A program made the translations under genes and the position numbers. DNA of 64,000 nt from Rhizobium sp. NLR16a (GTDB lineage: Bacteria; Pseudomonadota; Alphaproteobacteria; Rhizobiales; Rhizobiaceae), in NCBI RefSeq assembly GCF_017948245.1, contig NZ_CP072869.1, positions 310,001 through 374,000 on the forward strand, in the 5' to 3' direction. Positions 25,045 to 33,896 of the stretch are shown in pieces; positions within the stretch are counted from its first letter, which is position 1; every line of letters starts with the position of its first letter. Under the pieces are notes generated by a model. That model ran no database searches and was not told where the DNA came from. It saw nothing but the letters and a program-made list of their open reading frames with translations.

Positions 25045-25916
25045 ATACTGAAAACTTCGACACGAAAGCCGTCGGCCCTCGCATCCGCATGATGATGCCC
25101 TTGCTGACGCCGCTTGAAGCAAAGGTGGTCGATACGGTTTTTGCGTTGCGCGACTTCGGCGACGACACATCGCTGAAGCAGATTGCCGACGATGCGGGTG
25201 TTTCGGAAGCCATGGTGGTGAAGATCACCAAGAAACTCGGTTTTGCCGGATATCGGGATTTCCGTGCGGCGGTCAGCCAGTATAACCGCCAGCCCACGGC
25301 CGAAATGCATCAAGAATTGTCCGTCGACGATACGTCGCAGGAGATCGTGCAAAAGGTTTTTCGCACCTCGATCAATGCCCTGGAAGAAACATTGTCGATA
25401 CTCGACATGGAGGCGTTCGACAGGGCGGCGGATCTGATCCATCGTGCCAAACAGCGCGATTTCTATGGTGTGGGCGGCTCCGCGCAGATTGCACGCGATG
25501 TGTCGCACAAATTTCTGCGGATCGGCGTGCGGGCCAGCGTCTTCGATGATTTGCACATGATGCTGATGTCGGCGTCGCTGCTGGTCGACGGAGACATTGC
25601 GATCGGCTTTTCCCATTCGGGCAACACCACGGCAGTGATCGAGGCGATCCAGCTTGCCCGGCGAAACGGCGCTCGCACGATTGCTATCACCAACTACAAC
25701 TCGTCCGCGTTGGCACAGGCGGCCGACGTGGTGCTTTGTTCCACCGCGCAGGGTTCTCCTCTGATGGGCGAGAATGCCGCCGCGCGGATCGCGCAGCTCA
25801 ACATCCTTGACGCTGTGTTCGTTGCCGTTGCCCAGCGTGACTACAAAGCTGCCGAACGCAATCTCGAGCGGACCATGTCCGCCGTCACGTCCAAACGAAA
25901 AGATCGACTCCCATGA
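25041..25916 (+). CDS. RpiR-family transcriptional regulator (HTH + SIS)
   Basis: A 291-residue regulator. The N-terminal HTH_6 domain (about 22-95) contains SLKQIADDAGVSEAMVVKITKKLGFAGYRDF; the C-terminal SIS domain (about 125-260) contains GVGGSAQIARDVSHK and IGFSHSGNTTAVIEA, the sugar-phosphate binding loops. RpiR proteins sense a phosphosugar and usually repress catabolic operons. It overlaps both neighbours by four bases, so it is made with the transporter and kinase. The 30-bp repeats at 15074 and 20281 are its likeliest operators. Confidence 0.88.
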   Translation: MNTENFDTKAVGPRIRMMMPLLTPLEAKVVDTVFALRDFGDDTSLKQIADDAGVSEAMVVKITKKLGFAGYRDFRAAVSQYNRQPTAEMHQELSVDDTSQEIVQKVFRTSINALEETLSILDMEAFDRAADLIHRAKQRDFYGVGGSAQIARDVSHKFLRIGVRASVFDDLHMMLMSASLLVDGDIAIGFSHSGNTTAVIEAIQLARRNGARTIAITNYNSSALAQAADVVLCSTAQGSPLMGENAAARIAQLNILDAVFVAVAQRDYKAAERNLERTMSAVTSKRKDRLP

Positions 25917-26800
25917 CAACTGCACCCCTCGTTACCGTCTTTGGCAGCCTCCACTACGACATCGCCGTGATGGGACCGGCGCGGCCGCGCAAGGGTGAAA
26001 CAGTGACGGGAACATCATGGCACCCGAAAAGCGGCGGTAAGGGCGGCAACCAGGCTGTTTCGTCGGCTCGAACCGGTGTCGCGACGGCGATGATAGGGGC
26101 GGTTGCCGACGACGACTTTGGGCGGTTTCTTATCACCAATCTCGCTCGCAAAAATGTTGATCACACTTTCGTTCGGCGCGATGGATCGCAATCCACCGGA
26201 ATGAGTGTCGCGATCTTCGACGCGGAGGGAGACTATGGCGCGGTTATCGTTTCCGGAAGCAATCTCACGCTTGGCGACGGCGATGTTGCCGCGGCCCAGG
26301 TTCTTTTGGACAGGACGACGCTGCTTGTTTTGCAGAGCGAAATTCCCGACGCCGCCAACGTCGCGGCGGCACGGGCTGTAAAAAGAGGCGGCGGCCGTGT
26401 GCTGATCAATGCCGCGCCGGCGCGTCCGCTATCGTTCGATCTTCAGCCGCTCATCGATATCCTCGTCGTCAACGCAATAGAAGCGGAAATGCTGTCAGGG
26501 GTTCCAGTCGTAGAAACACTCGATGGCGCTCTGGAAGCTGCAAGGAAGCTTGTGAATGTCTTTCCCGAGGTCGTGGTGACCGCAGGTGGTGACGGTGTCG
26601 CTTTTGCAGACCGCCAAGGCCATGAAATCCTTATTGAGGCCGTGAAGATCGTTGTTGAGAGCACCCATGGCGCTGGTGACGAGTTCATTGGCGTGTTGGC
26701 TGCAGAAATTGCATCTGGGAAAACGATGAACTCTGCTCTTCGAAAAGCGAATATCGCCGCCGCGAAGCTGGTCAGCACCCCTGAAAAAGATCGTGTGTGA
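25913..26800 (+). CDS. PfkB-family sugar kinase, ribokinase-like
   Basis: A 295-residue kinase. SGGKGGNQA (about 38-46) is the substrate and lid signature of ribokinases, and STHGAGDEFIG carries the anion hole and the catalytic Asp of GAGD. It would phosphorylate the imported sugar with ATP, yielding the ligand that the RpiR protein senses. Final gene of the array; it starts in the regulator's stop codon. A small hairpin (GCGCT-TTC-AGCGC) follows within 30 bases but lacks a U tract. Confidence 0.86.
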   Translation: MTTAPLVTVFGSLHYDIAVMGPARPRKGETVTGTSWHPKSGGKGGNQAVSSARTGVATAMIGAVADDDFGRFLITNLARKNVDHTFVRRDGSQSTGMSVAIFDAEGDYGAVIVSGSNLTLGDGDVAAAQVLLDRTTLLVLQSEIPDAANVAAARAVKRGGGRVLINAAPARPLSFDLQPLIDILVVNAIEAEMLSGVPVVETLDGALEAARKLVNVFPEVVVTAGGDGVAFADRQGHEILIEAVKIVVESTHGAGDEFIGVLAAEIASGKTMNSALRKANIAAAKLVSTPEKDRV

Positions 26801-27225
26801 GAGACTTGAAATAGGGGGCGCTTTCAGCGCTAACTGACTACGCCGCCTTCCAGAATAATAGTTCTGGCGTCTCATTCTCCTAACATTTGAGAGACCCATC
26901 ACATAGCATCGGTCGAGTCTGGCAGGACGACATGCACGAACCAAGACAGATCAAGTCCCTATTATCGGTAGCCGCGGTCGACTTCCAGCCCTCCCCGTTT
27001 TCCGCCCGCGTGGGTCGAATAGAAGGGGGTAAGCTTCAGCGGTGAAAACCAACGCGTACCTGTTCTTCCGAGACGGCCGGCCTGGCGCGCAGGCGACGGC
27101 GACCGCGATGGCCTTTGAGTAAGCGGATCGAGATTTTTCACCTGAACGGCGCGGATGCAGGCATGTGGCGCTCTACGGACATCGTGTTTTCATCCGATTC
27201 CAATGCGCCCGGCAGAGGTTCGAAG
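26801..27225. other. Gene-free stretch between convergent genes
   Basis: No supported gene. A short GCGCT...AGCGC stem just after the kinase may act as a weak terminator. A plus-strand frame of 27115-28065 is open but lies over the aldolase gene and has no recognisable protein. Short open pieces near 27040-27125 might be gene remnants. Confidence 0.5.
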
Positions 27226-28005
27226 TCAGACCTGCTTGGCTTCATTCAGGACTTTCGCGAACGCGTCGGCGATTACTTTTTCGTCGTACTCCACAGACAC
27301 AAGCTGAAAGCCGTCGCGCACGAGCTCGCGCGAGCGTTCAACGGTTCCCGCGAACGCACATGCGATCTTTCCCTTCGCGCGGGAGCGGCGGGCAACATCG
27401 AGAGTGGCGTTCCGCACTGCGCTTCCGTTTGGATCCATGATGCCGCTGCACAAGGCGAGCGAGAGGTCAGCAGGACCGACCAGAACGCCGTCGAGGCCGG
27501 GAACATTCAGGATTTCATCGAGGACATCGAGAGCCTCGCGTGTCTCGCACATGGCGATCGCCAACGTATTCCCGTTGGCAGACTGAACGAATACTTGGTC
27601 ATCGGTTGCACTAGACAATTGCATAGCCCGGCCAGGTCCAAAGCTACGTTGTCCAAGTGGAGGATATTTGCCGTGCGATACGAACCGCCTCGCGTCGGCT
27701 GCCGAATTGATCATCGGAGCGACGACGCCCGCCGCGCCGCAATCCAGCATTCGTGCCGCCTGCGCGAAATCATTCACGCTCACACGGACGATTATGGGGG
27801 TACCAGTCAGCGCGGCTTCCGAAATACACGAGATGCACGACGCCGTATCGTGGAACCCATGCTGTTGATCAAGCAGTACAGCGTCGTATCCCGCGCGCGC
27901 GATGTAGCCCACGAGCATCGGGTCACTCAATCCCGACCAGCCCATATAGTTGGCTTTGCCGGACCTCAATCTCTTGAGGAAATTTTGCAATCCGCTTTCG
28001 TCCAT
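27226..28005 (-). CDS. HpcH/HpaI-family aldolase
   Basis: A 259-residue protein starting at ATG 28005 with GGAGG six bases upstream; the long open frame beyond is not protein-like. The family segments GYDAVLLDQQHGFHD, IIVRV, AAGVVAPMINSAADARR, ETREALD and GVLVGPADLSLA are present, with the metal-binding Glu and Asp and a catalytic Arg. These class II aldolases split 2-keto-3-deoxy acids to pyruvate and an aldehyde. The SDR gene lies upstream on the same strand, 152 bases away; together they may be remnants of a sugar-acid pathway. Confidence 0.82.
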   Translation of the reverse strand: MDESGLQNFLKRLRSGKANYMGWSGLSDPMLVGYIARAGYDAVLLDQQHGFHDTASCISCISEAALTGTPIIVRVSVNDFAQAARMLDCGAAGVVAPMINSAADARRFVSHGKYPPLGQRSFGPGRAMQLSSATDDQVFVQSANGNTLAIAMCETREALDVLDEILNVPGLDGVLVGPADLSLALCSGIMDPNGSAVRNATLDVARRSRAKGKIACAFAGTVERSRELVRDGFQLVSVEYDEKVIADAFAKVLNEAKQV

Positions 28006-28157
28006 GGTTTCCTCCGTTTGATCGAGATTACCGCCCAAACGCGAGAACGCGCTGTTGACGTGTAATGCTTCAAACCTCACTTCCATCGCTAGAAACGCAC
28101 CACCAGATGACAGACCGAGCCGAAGATTGTGCGCCGCGCGCAATCGCTGGCGATGCA

Positions 28158-28814
28158 TCAGAACATGACAGCGCCGTTCGGGCCAATGCACTGACCCACG
28201 AACAGCGACGCACTTGGCCCCGTTAGGAACACTATCGCGGCTGCGACCTCCTCCGGTCGACCGATGCGCCCAAGGGGGTTTGCTGTTTCCATCTCTCGCA
28301 TACGATCGTCCATGGTTTCGAAACCAAGCAACGGCGTGTCGGTCGGACCAGGCGCAACAGCGTTGACGAGGATGCGCGGCGCAAGTTCGCGCGCCCATGA
28401 GCGGGTAAGCGCCAGACGTGCAGCCTTCGTAGCGCAATATACCGATGCATTGGCGCGGCCGATATAGGCCAGTTCCGACACGACGTTAAAGATTCTTCCG
28501 CCGTCAGGCAGATGGGGAAGGGCCTCTCGCGTCGTGAAGATCGCGCCCCTTACGTTGACCGCAAACATTCTGTCGACCTGCGCGGCGGAGATCGCGCCCA
28601 GCGGAGCCTCCTCCATGACGCCCGCATTGTTGACAAGGATATCGAGACCGGCCAATCTGGCGGCGGCGGCTTGCCGCATCGCGGCGGCCACCCTCTCCTC
28701 AACGCTTAGATCGCAGGGCAGGATTTCGAAAGCGTCGCCGTGCGTCGTCAAATCAAGGCCGATCCCACTTGCCGCGCCCGTGATGAGCGCTCTTTTACCT
28801 GCCAGCGAGTTCAC
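28158..28814 (-). CDS. SDR-family oxidoreductase with a shortened Rossmann fold
   Basis: A 218-residue short-chain dehydrogenase from GTG 28814 (GTG 28817 is possible), with AGAGG upstream. LITGAASGIG is the cofactor loop, NNAG the structural motif, and S in NVVSELAY with YCATK the catalytic Ser-Tyr-Lys. But only about 13 residues separate GIG from the CDLS that should follow the second strand, where SDRs normally have about 40: helix B and strand 2, which choose NAD or NADP, are missing. The loss is in frame. It may be inactive or use an altered cofactor site. The start overlaps the stop of an upstream SDR-like tail. Confidence 0.7.
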   Translation of the reverse strand: MNSLAGKRALITGAASGIGLDLTTHGDAFEILPCDLSVEERVAAAMRQAAAARLAGLDILVNNAGVMEEAPLGAISAAQVDRMFAVNVRGAIFTTREALPHLPDGGRIFNVVSELAYIGRANASVYCATKAARLALTRSWARELAPRILVNAVAPGPTDTPLLGFETMDDRMREMETANPLGRIGRPEEVAAAIVFLTGPSASLFVGQCIGPNGAVMF

Positions 28815-28895
28815 CACGGTACCTCTCCACGATCGACACCCAACGATTGCCCGGTGATGTTCCCGGCCCGATCGGATGGAATGAAGGTTTCGAGC
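28811..28895 (-). pseudogene. C-terminal fragment of a second SDR
   Basis: The residues FIPSDRAGNITGQSLGVDRG just before the TGA at 28811-28813 are the C-terminal signature of an SDR. Nothing of the rest of that enzyme is upstream; an S8 peptidase piece is joined in frame instead. Its stop overlaps the next SDR start, so two SDR genes were once coupled here. Confidence 0.55.
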
Positions 28896-29155
28896 GCTTG
28901 AGAGGTCGCTGCTTCTGGTGCGTACCCTTTTTCCACCAGCCACTCGCAATAGCTCGGGAAATCGAAGCCGAGCGACGTCGAGATCACGTTTGCACCGCTC
29001 GAAAGCGCCCACTGGAACCCCTCCAGCAATGACCCCAAACCGCGGCTGGGACCCGGGCAGCACTGCTCGCCGTTGCGCAAGACGACGTCATCAGGCGCTA
29101 CATCTTCGACCGCGATGCCCTGTGGTCCCGAGTAATCTGGAATCTGGAAGAGCAT
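28896..29155 (-). pseudogene. S8 (subtilisin-like) peptidase fragment
   Basis: The reading frame here gives FQWALSSGANVISTSLGFDF and then ATSQALE, which match the segment of S8 peptidases between the catalytic His and Ser. No catalytic Asp, His or Ser box is present, and the frame runs straight into the SDR tail, so this is a fused remnant. Recognition is by pattern only. Confidence 0.5.
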
Positions 29156-29504
29156 CTGAGATATTCGGATCTCAGGGCCTGTGCCATTGCGCCTTCAAGC
29201 CCGCTTCTTGCGATTGGTGCCGATGAAAGCACCATCGCCCTTCTGGACACCCGCGACGGGCAGGCCGTGCAGCAGATCGAAACCACCGCGACGCTTCCGG
29301 GCGAGGTCCCGGGATTGGTTTTCCTCGATGACAAGACGCTCGTTGCGGTCGGTCCGAGGGACAGGTCGTGTATCTCCCGGCCTAGTCGAAGCGGGACCTG
29401 CAATCAGGCGCTTTTCAGCTTGCCCGGCAACCGGTATCCCGACCCATTCTGCGGATGTGCATCGTTGAGCGGCGGTGACAATGCCAGGGAGACGGCCTCA
29501 GCAT
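29156..29504. other. Degenerate stretch, possible WD40-like remnant
   Basis: No intact gene. On the plus strand, an open frame reads AIAPSSPLLAIGADESTIAL and LPGEVPGLVFLDDKTLVAVG, which resembles a WD40 or beta-propeller repeat, then loses any family character. I treat it as debris beside the S8 fragment. Confidence 0.3.
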
Positions 29505-29822
29505 TCAATGCGGAAACTGGTAGTTATAAGCGACAAGCCGGGCCCTGGCTTTGGCAAGCTCATTCTCCGTAAAGAGCGAACGCCACTTGCTGTTGTCGAG
29601 CACCAGTGCCTCCACGGTGAGATCGAGCCTGTTGCGCTCCCAAAGGTTCGTGTATCCCTCGGAAGGTGACGTGGCATTTATGAGATAGCGCGCCGTTGCA
29701 AGCCCCCCGCGATCATTCAGCATACCCAGAAAAACGTTGGCATTGTATCTGGCCTCGGTCTTGGCCCGCTGGTAGATCGACATCATTGCCGTGTCGAACT
29801 GCCTCTCGAGATTTGTGGTCAT
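29505..29822 (-). CDS. Conserved hypothetical protein
   Basis: A 105-residue protein from ATG 29822 with GGGGAAG upstream. It has the pattern IYQRAKTEARYNANVFLGML, GGLATARYLI, LWERNRLDLTVEALVL and a LFTENELAKARARL end, which I recall from many small bacterial proteins without known function, seen alone or attached to other domains. It seems complete, but it stands isolated between remnants and the end of the hydroxyproline operon. Confidence 0.6.
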   Translation of the reverse strand: MTTNLERQFDTAMMSIYQRAKTEARYNANVFLGMLNDRGGLATARYLINATSPSEGYTNLWERNRLDLTVEALVLDNSKWRSLFTENELAKARARLVAYNYQFPH

Positions 29823-30150
29823 CAAAGCTTCCCCATCGCGCCTGCCTGAATAGCCAGCTTCAGATAGCTGCACAACACCAAACCAGCCGGACGCGAACAC
29901 CTATTTCCATCGCCGGTCCTGTACACGTTGATTGAAATCTCGTAGTTCAGTCGCTTCCGAGCGAATGCCAACGCGATGTGGCCGCGCGACCTTGCGACGT
30001 TATAGGACCGTGCTGTTTGCGTCGCTGGTATCCAAATCTTCCTCAGCGCTTAGCCGAATGTGGCGACGGGACGCCGGTTTCGCATCCCTGCAAGGCGATC
30101 AATGAATCGTAATCTGGGGAACGTATCTCACCAAATTGTCAAAGTGCCCG
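29823..30150. other. Gene-free stretch downstream of the GlxA-type regulator gene
   Basis: I see no gene, RNA or strong hairpin in these 328 bases. A tRNA-like D-arm text near 30148-30175 is part of the regulator's 3' end and does not fold as a tRNA. Confidence 0.5.
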
Positions 30151-31140
30151 CTAGCTCAACTCGGTAGCGCGCATCCTCGTTGGGCTTTTTCCAAATGTCT
30201 GGGAGAAGGCGCGGGAGAAGTGGGAGGCGTTTTCAAAGCCGACTTCGAGCGCTACTTCGATCAAGGAGGCTTTAGTCTTGATGAGCAGTTGCTTGGCGCG
30301 TTCCATCCGCACCCGTCGGTAGACGAGGGCGGGGGAGCTTTTGGTTTCCCCCATAAACAGGCGCTCGAGCTGTCGTCTGGAGAGCCCGACCGATGCGGCG
30401 AGTTCCTCGATCGGCAATCGACCCTCGATATGCTGCTCCATCATGATCAGCACGGCCCTAATCCTTGGATCCTTGCACTCGATGGAGAGCGGCTTGCGGG
30501 TCTGGATGGCAAGCGCGGTTCGCGCCTTTTCAATGTGGAGAACCTCGAGCGCATTGCGCTCGGCTTCCTTGCTGATGTGACGACGGACGATCAATGCCGC
30601 CATGTCGGCGGCGCTGCTGCCGCCGGCGCAGGAGCCCCTTGTCCGGTCGAGGTTGAAAATCCGATCGGACCGAACCTGGTGGTCGGGGAAGCGCTCGCGA
30701 AACGTGTTGTAGTGCAGCCAACTGACGCAGGTCCGGTGCTCCTTCATCAGGCCGATTTCGGCAAGGATGAAGGAGCCGGTGCACACACCGATCAGCTTGA
30801 CCTTTTTTGTCGATGCCTTCTTCAGGAAGTCGACCGTTTCCTGGTCGACGGATGGACCGTTGTTGAGCAGACCGCCGACCACGACAATGTACTGGAACTG
30901 GCTGGGATCAACGAAGTCCGATGTCGGCGCGAGCTTGACGCCGCAACTGGACGTTGTCAGATGCCGCGTGCTGCCGAGCACCTCCCAGTCGGCCAGTACC
31001 CGGCCTGACCTGTCGAATTCGTCGCTCGCCAGGCGGAGCGTGTCGACGAAGAGGGCGAAGGCAGAGAGCGTGAACGATTTCGCGAGCACGAAACCGATCT
31101 TCAGCCGGTCGACAGGCGCGTTTGGCTCCAACGATTTCAT
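30151..31140 (-). CDS. GlxA-family AraC transcriptional regulator with DJ-1/PfpI domain
   Basis: A 329-residue regulator. The N-terminal DJ-1/PfpI-like domain (about 12-185) has IVVVGGLLNN and GVCTGSFILAEIGL; the C-terminal AraC domain (about 230-325) has two HTHs, LPIEELAASVGLSRRQLERLF and SLIEVALEVGFENASHFSRAF. Relatives such as GbdR and CdhR respond to quaternary amines like glycine betaine or carnitine. It is 24 bases after the epimerase-like gene at the end of the hydroxyproline operon and may add betaine-type control to the transporter. Confidence 0.85.
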   Translation of the reverse strand: MKSLEPNAPVDRLKIGFVLAKSFTLSAFALFVDTLRLASDEFDRSGRVLADWEVLGSTRHLTTSSCGVKLAPTSDFVDPSQFQYIVVVGGLLNNGPSVDQETVDFLKKASTKKVKLIGVCTGSFILAEIGLMKEHRTCVSWLHYNTFRERFPDHQVRSDRIFNLDRTRGSCAGGSSAADMAALIVRRHISKEAERNALEVLHIEKARTALAIQTRKPLSIECKDPRIRAVLIMMEQHIEGRLPIEELAASVGLSRRQLERLFMGETKSSPALVYRRVRMERAKQLLIKTKASLIEVALEVGFENASHFSRAFSQTFGKSPTRMRATELS

Positions 31141-31164
31141 CTCAACTCCACCGCGCTTTGGCCT

Positions 31165-32163
31165 TTATCTGATCTGGAAACCGTGCGCCAAAGGATCTCG
31201 ATCGTCTACAAAGATCGTATTGTGGCCGATGATCCGTGCCCAGCCGCCGACACTCGGCTTGATGCCGTGGAACGGACCGACGTCGACCTCTGCCTCAATG
31301 CGCCCTTCAAAGACCGTACCAATCAGGCTTTCCTGGCGGAAGGTCTCGCCGGCAGGCAAGCGACCTTTGCCGTGAAGCTGGGCCATGCGTGCCGAGGTGC
31401 CGGTACCCCCAGGAGACCGGTCGATGGCCTTGTCGCCGTAGAAGACAGCGCCACGCCCGTCGGCTTTGTCGCTGGTCGGCGTGTCGCACCACAGAGCGTG
31501 ATGCACGCCCCTGATCCTTGGGTCATCCGGATGTTCCGGATCGCAGATCTTGGCCAATGCGTCGCGCAGTTTGACGCTGAGATCGACGATATCGCTGGCG
31601 GACATGCCGCCCAGTCCCGACCACGCGGCCTGCGGCTCCACCACGGCGTAGTAATTCCCACCATAGGCGATATCGACGATCAGGCGCCCGATGCCTGCGA
31701 CATCGACGGCAATGTCTGCGGCGTGGAGATAGCTCGGCACGTTGAACATCCGCACCGATTCCACGAATTCGCCGGGCTTCTCATACTGGATATCGACACG
31801 GCCCGCCGGGGTCTCGATGGAAAGCCTGCCTTCTACCCGCGGCGTGATCAGGCCTTCCTCGATGCCGGCGGTCACGAGACCGATCGTGCCGGCGCCACAC
31901 ATGGGCAGGCATCCGCTGACTTCGATGAAGATGACCGCGAAGTCGCAATCCTCGCGATAGGCCGGATAGATGATCGCGCCGGACATGATGTCATGGCCTC
32001 GCGGTTCAAACATCAGAGCCTGTCGCACCCAGTCATGATCGCGGACAAACAGTTCCCGGCGCTCAGTGATCGGAAGATGCGGAAGAAGCGGGCCGCCCGC
32101 GGCAACGAGACGGACCGGATTGCCGCAGGTGTGGCTGTCAATGCAGAAGAAGCTGCGCCGCAT
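31165..32163 (-). CDS. Proline racemase-family protein, 4-hydroxyproline epimerase-like with altered active site
   Basis: A 332-residue protein from ATG 32163 with AAAGG upstream. IDSHTCGNPVRLV, MCGAGTIG and DRSPGGTGTSARM place it in the proline racemase superfamily. Active 4-hydroxyproline 2-epimerases use two thiols: here C89 is kept, but the usual His after CG is A91, and the second Cys of DRSPCGTG is G252. Thr at that site marks 3-hydroxyproline dehydratases; Gly fits neither. The position in the operon argues for trans-4-hydroxyproline to cis-4-hydroxy-D-proline conversion, but the residues argue against the standard mechanism. Confidence 0.75.
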   Translation of the reverse strand: MRRSFFCIDSHTCGNPVRLVAAGGPLLPHLPITERRELFVRDHDWVRQALMFEPRGHDIMSGAIIYPAYREDCDFAVIFIEVSGCLPMCGAGTIGLVTAGIEEGLITPRVEGRLSIETPAGRVDIQYEKPGEFVESVRMFNVPSYLHAADIAVDVAGIGRLIVDIAYGGNYYAVVEPQAAWSGLGGMSASDIVDLSVKLRDALAKICDPEHPDDPRIRGVHHALWCDTPTSDKADGRGAVFYGDKAIDRSPGGTGTSARMAQLHGKGRLPAGETFRQESLIGTVFEGRIEAEVDVGPFHGIKPSVGGWARIIGHNTIFVDDRDPLAHGFQIR

Positions 32164-32183
32164 GATAAGACCTTTCGAATATG

Positions 32184-33038
32184 TCAGTTTCCGGCCGTAG
32201 CCGGTGCTTTGCGCTGAAGGGCACCACGCGACAGCCGGTCGAGGAAGATTGCGACCGCGACGATGGCAAGGCCCGCACGAAGGCCAAGCCCCATTTCCAT
32301 TCGTGTCAGGCCGCGCGTCACCTCGGCACCAAGACCACCCGCTCCGACGAGACCTGCAAGAACGACGATGGCGAGCGATAGAAGAATGCACTGGTTCAGC
32401 CCCACCAGCAGTGTTGGCGTCGCCGCGGGGATTTCGATCTTGAACAGGATGGCGCGGGGCGAGGCGCCTGTGGCCTGCCCGAGTTCCAGCAGGTCCTTCG
32501 GAACCTGACTGAAGGCCAGCGTCGTCAATCGCAGCATCGGTGGCACGCCGTAGACGATCGTGGCGATGATGGCAGGCACGCGGCCGAGGCTGAAGATCAT
32601 CACGGCAGGGATGAGATAAACCCAAGGCGGGACCGTCTGCATGATGTCGAGCACGGGACGGATGGCCGCCTCGAACTTGCGGTAACGGGATGCCAGGATG
32701 CCGAGCGGAAACGCAATCAACACCGAGATACACACCGACACCGTCACCAGAGCGAGCGTCTGCATCGATGCCTCCCACAGGCCCGCCAGAAAGCAGAAGG
32801 TCAGCGCGATCGCGCTGGTTACCGCGACGCGAACATTAACGACGACGGCAGCGAAAACCACGGCAATGAGGATGACCGCGTAGAAGGGCAGGTAAAGCAG
32901 GCTCGATTCAAGGCCGCCCAGAACGGCCTCGATCACTTTCGTCACCATGTCGAAAAAGGGATGGAAATTGGCGTTCAGCCAGTCGATGACCGGGGCGAGG
33001 TAAGCGCCGGGGGAGAAACGAACAAGGTCCAGGTCCAT
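32184..33038 (-). CDS. Quaternary amine/hydroxyproline ABC importer permease
   Basis: A 284-residue ProW-like permease from ATG 33038, which shares one base with the upstream gene's stop (TGATG). About six membrane segments; the EAA loop reads LLELGQATGASPRAILFKIEIPAATPTLLVG. It is a paralogue of the next gene upstream, and the two probably form a heterodimeric channel. It lies 20 bases before the epimerase-like gene. Confidence 0.87.
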   Translation of the reverse strand: MDLDLVRFSPGAYLAPVIDWLNANFHPFFDMVTKVIEAVLGGLESSLLYLPFYAVILIAVVFAAVVVNVRVAVTSAIALTFCFLAGLWEASMQTLALVTVSVCISVLIAFPLGILASRYRKFEAAIRPVLDIMQTVPPWVYLIPAVMIFSLGRVPAIIATIVYGVPPMLRLTTLAFSQVPKDLLELGQATGASPRAILFKIEIPAATPTLLVGLNQCILLSLAIVVLAGLVGAGGLGAEVTRGLTRMEMGLGLRAGLAIVAVAIFLDRLSRGALQRKAPATAGN

Positions 33039-33883
33039 CACTTGCCTCCATTGGCGCGGCGCGCCGCACTCTGGGTCAGTCGGTCGATCACCATGGTGAG
33101 GATGACGATGGCGATGGCGGCGTTGATCGAGGTGGCGATATCGAGCGTTCTCACCGCGCTGTAGATGGTTTCGCCAAGCCCGCCGGAACCGACGATGCCT
33201 GCGATCACCACCATCCCAAACGCCATCATCAGGCTCTGGTTGATCCCTGCCATGACGCTCGGGATTGCGAAGGGCAGCCTGATCTTGACGAACATCTGCC
33301 ACGGCGTCAGGCCACTTGCCTGCCCGAGCTCGATGAACTCGCGCGGGGTTCGGCGGATGCCGAGCGATGTCAGGCGGATTGCCGGAGGCATGGCAACGAT
33401 GACGGTCGCCAGAAGAGCCGTGGCCGGTCCGTATCCCATCAAAGCGATCGCCGGCAGAAGGTAGATGTAGGGCGGAAGGGTCTGGATGAGATCGAGGATC
33501 GGTTCGACGAACCTGTCGAAAGATTTGACGAAGCCGGCCACGACGCCAAGAGGGATACCGATGAGCAGCGCCATGAACGTGGCCGTGATCACCAAGGCCA
33601 GCGTGCTCATGGTCTCGGCCCACAGTCCCATCACCGCGCATCCGAGCAGGGCGACGCCTACCAAAAGCCCGGCCGGCACGTTGATCAGCCGCCATCCCAG
33701 CGCCGCCGCGACAAGGGCGATCACATAGAATGGTGGAAGCTGCACGAGCCAGAGGACGCCGTCATAGGTGCCCTCCAGAACGGCGCGGATGCTGTCGAAT
33801 AGCCACGAGGCATTGTCGCTGATCCAGTTCAGCGCATCGTCGATCTTCTCGTCGAAGCTGTCAGTGATGAGGGACGTGTCCAT
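33038..33883 (-). CDS. Quaternary amine/hydroxyproline ABC importer permease
   Basis: A 281-residue ProW-like permease. ATG 33883 is favoured because GGAG is six bases upstream; ATG 33889 is too close to it. The N-terminal 60 residues are polar, as in ProW, followed by about six helices with the EAA loop FIELGQASGLTPWQMFVKIRLPFAIPSVMAG. It sits 13 bases after the ATPase gene. Confidence 0.87.
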   Translation of the reverse strand: MDTSLITDSFDEKIDDALNWISDNASWLFDSIRAVLEGTYDGVLWLVQLPPFYVIALVAAALGWRLINVPAGLLVGVALLGCAVMGLWAETMSTLALVITATFMALLIGIPLGVVAGFVKSFDRFVEPILDLIQTLPPYIYLLPAIALMGYGPATALLATVIVAMPPAIRLTSLGIRRTPREFIELGQASGLTPWQMFVKIRLPFAIPSVMAGINQSLMMAFGMVVIAGIVGSGGLGETIYSAVRTLDIATSINAAIAIVILTMVIDRLTQSAARRANGGK

Positions 33884-33896
33884 GACCATCTCCGAT

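Noticed and set aside
27115..28065. 316-codon plus-strand frame over the aldolase
   Set aside because: It mirrors the HpcH/HpaI aldolase, which has a good ribosome site and all family motifs on the minus strand.
30148..30178. tRNA-like text (GCTAGCTCAACTCGGTAGCGC) at the end of the regulator gene
   Set aside because: It resembles a D-arm, but no anticodon stem, T-arm or acceptor pairing follows, and the bases are the 3' coding end of the GlxA/AraC-type gene on the other strand.
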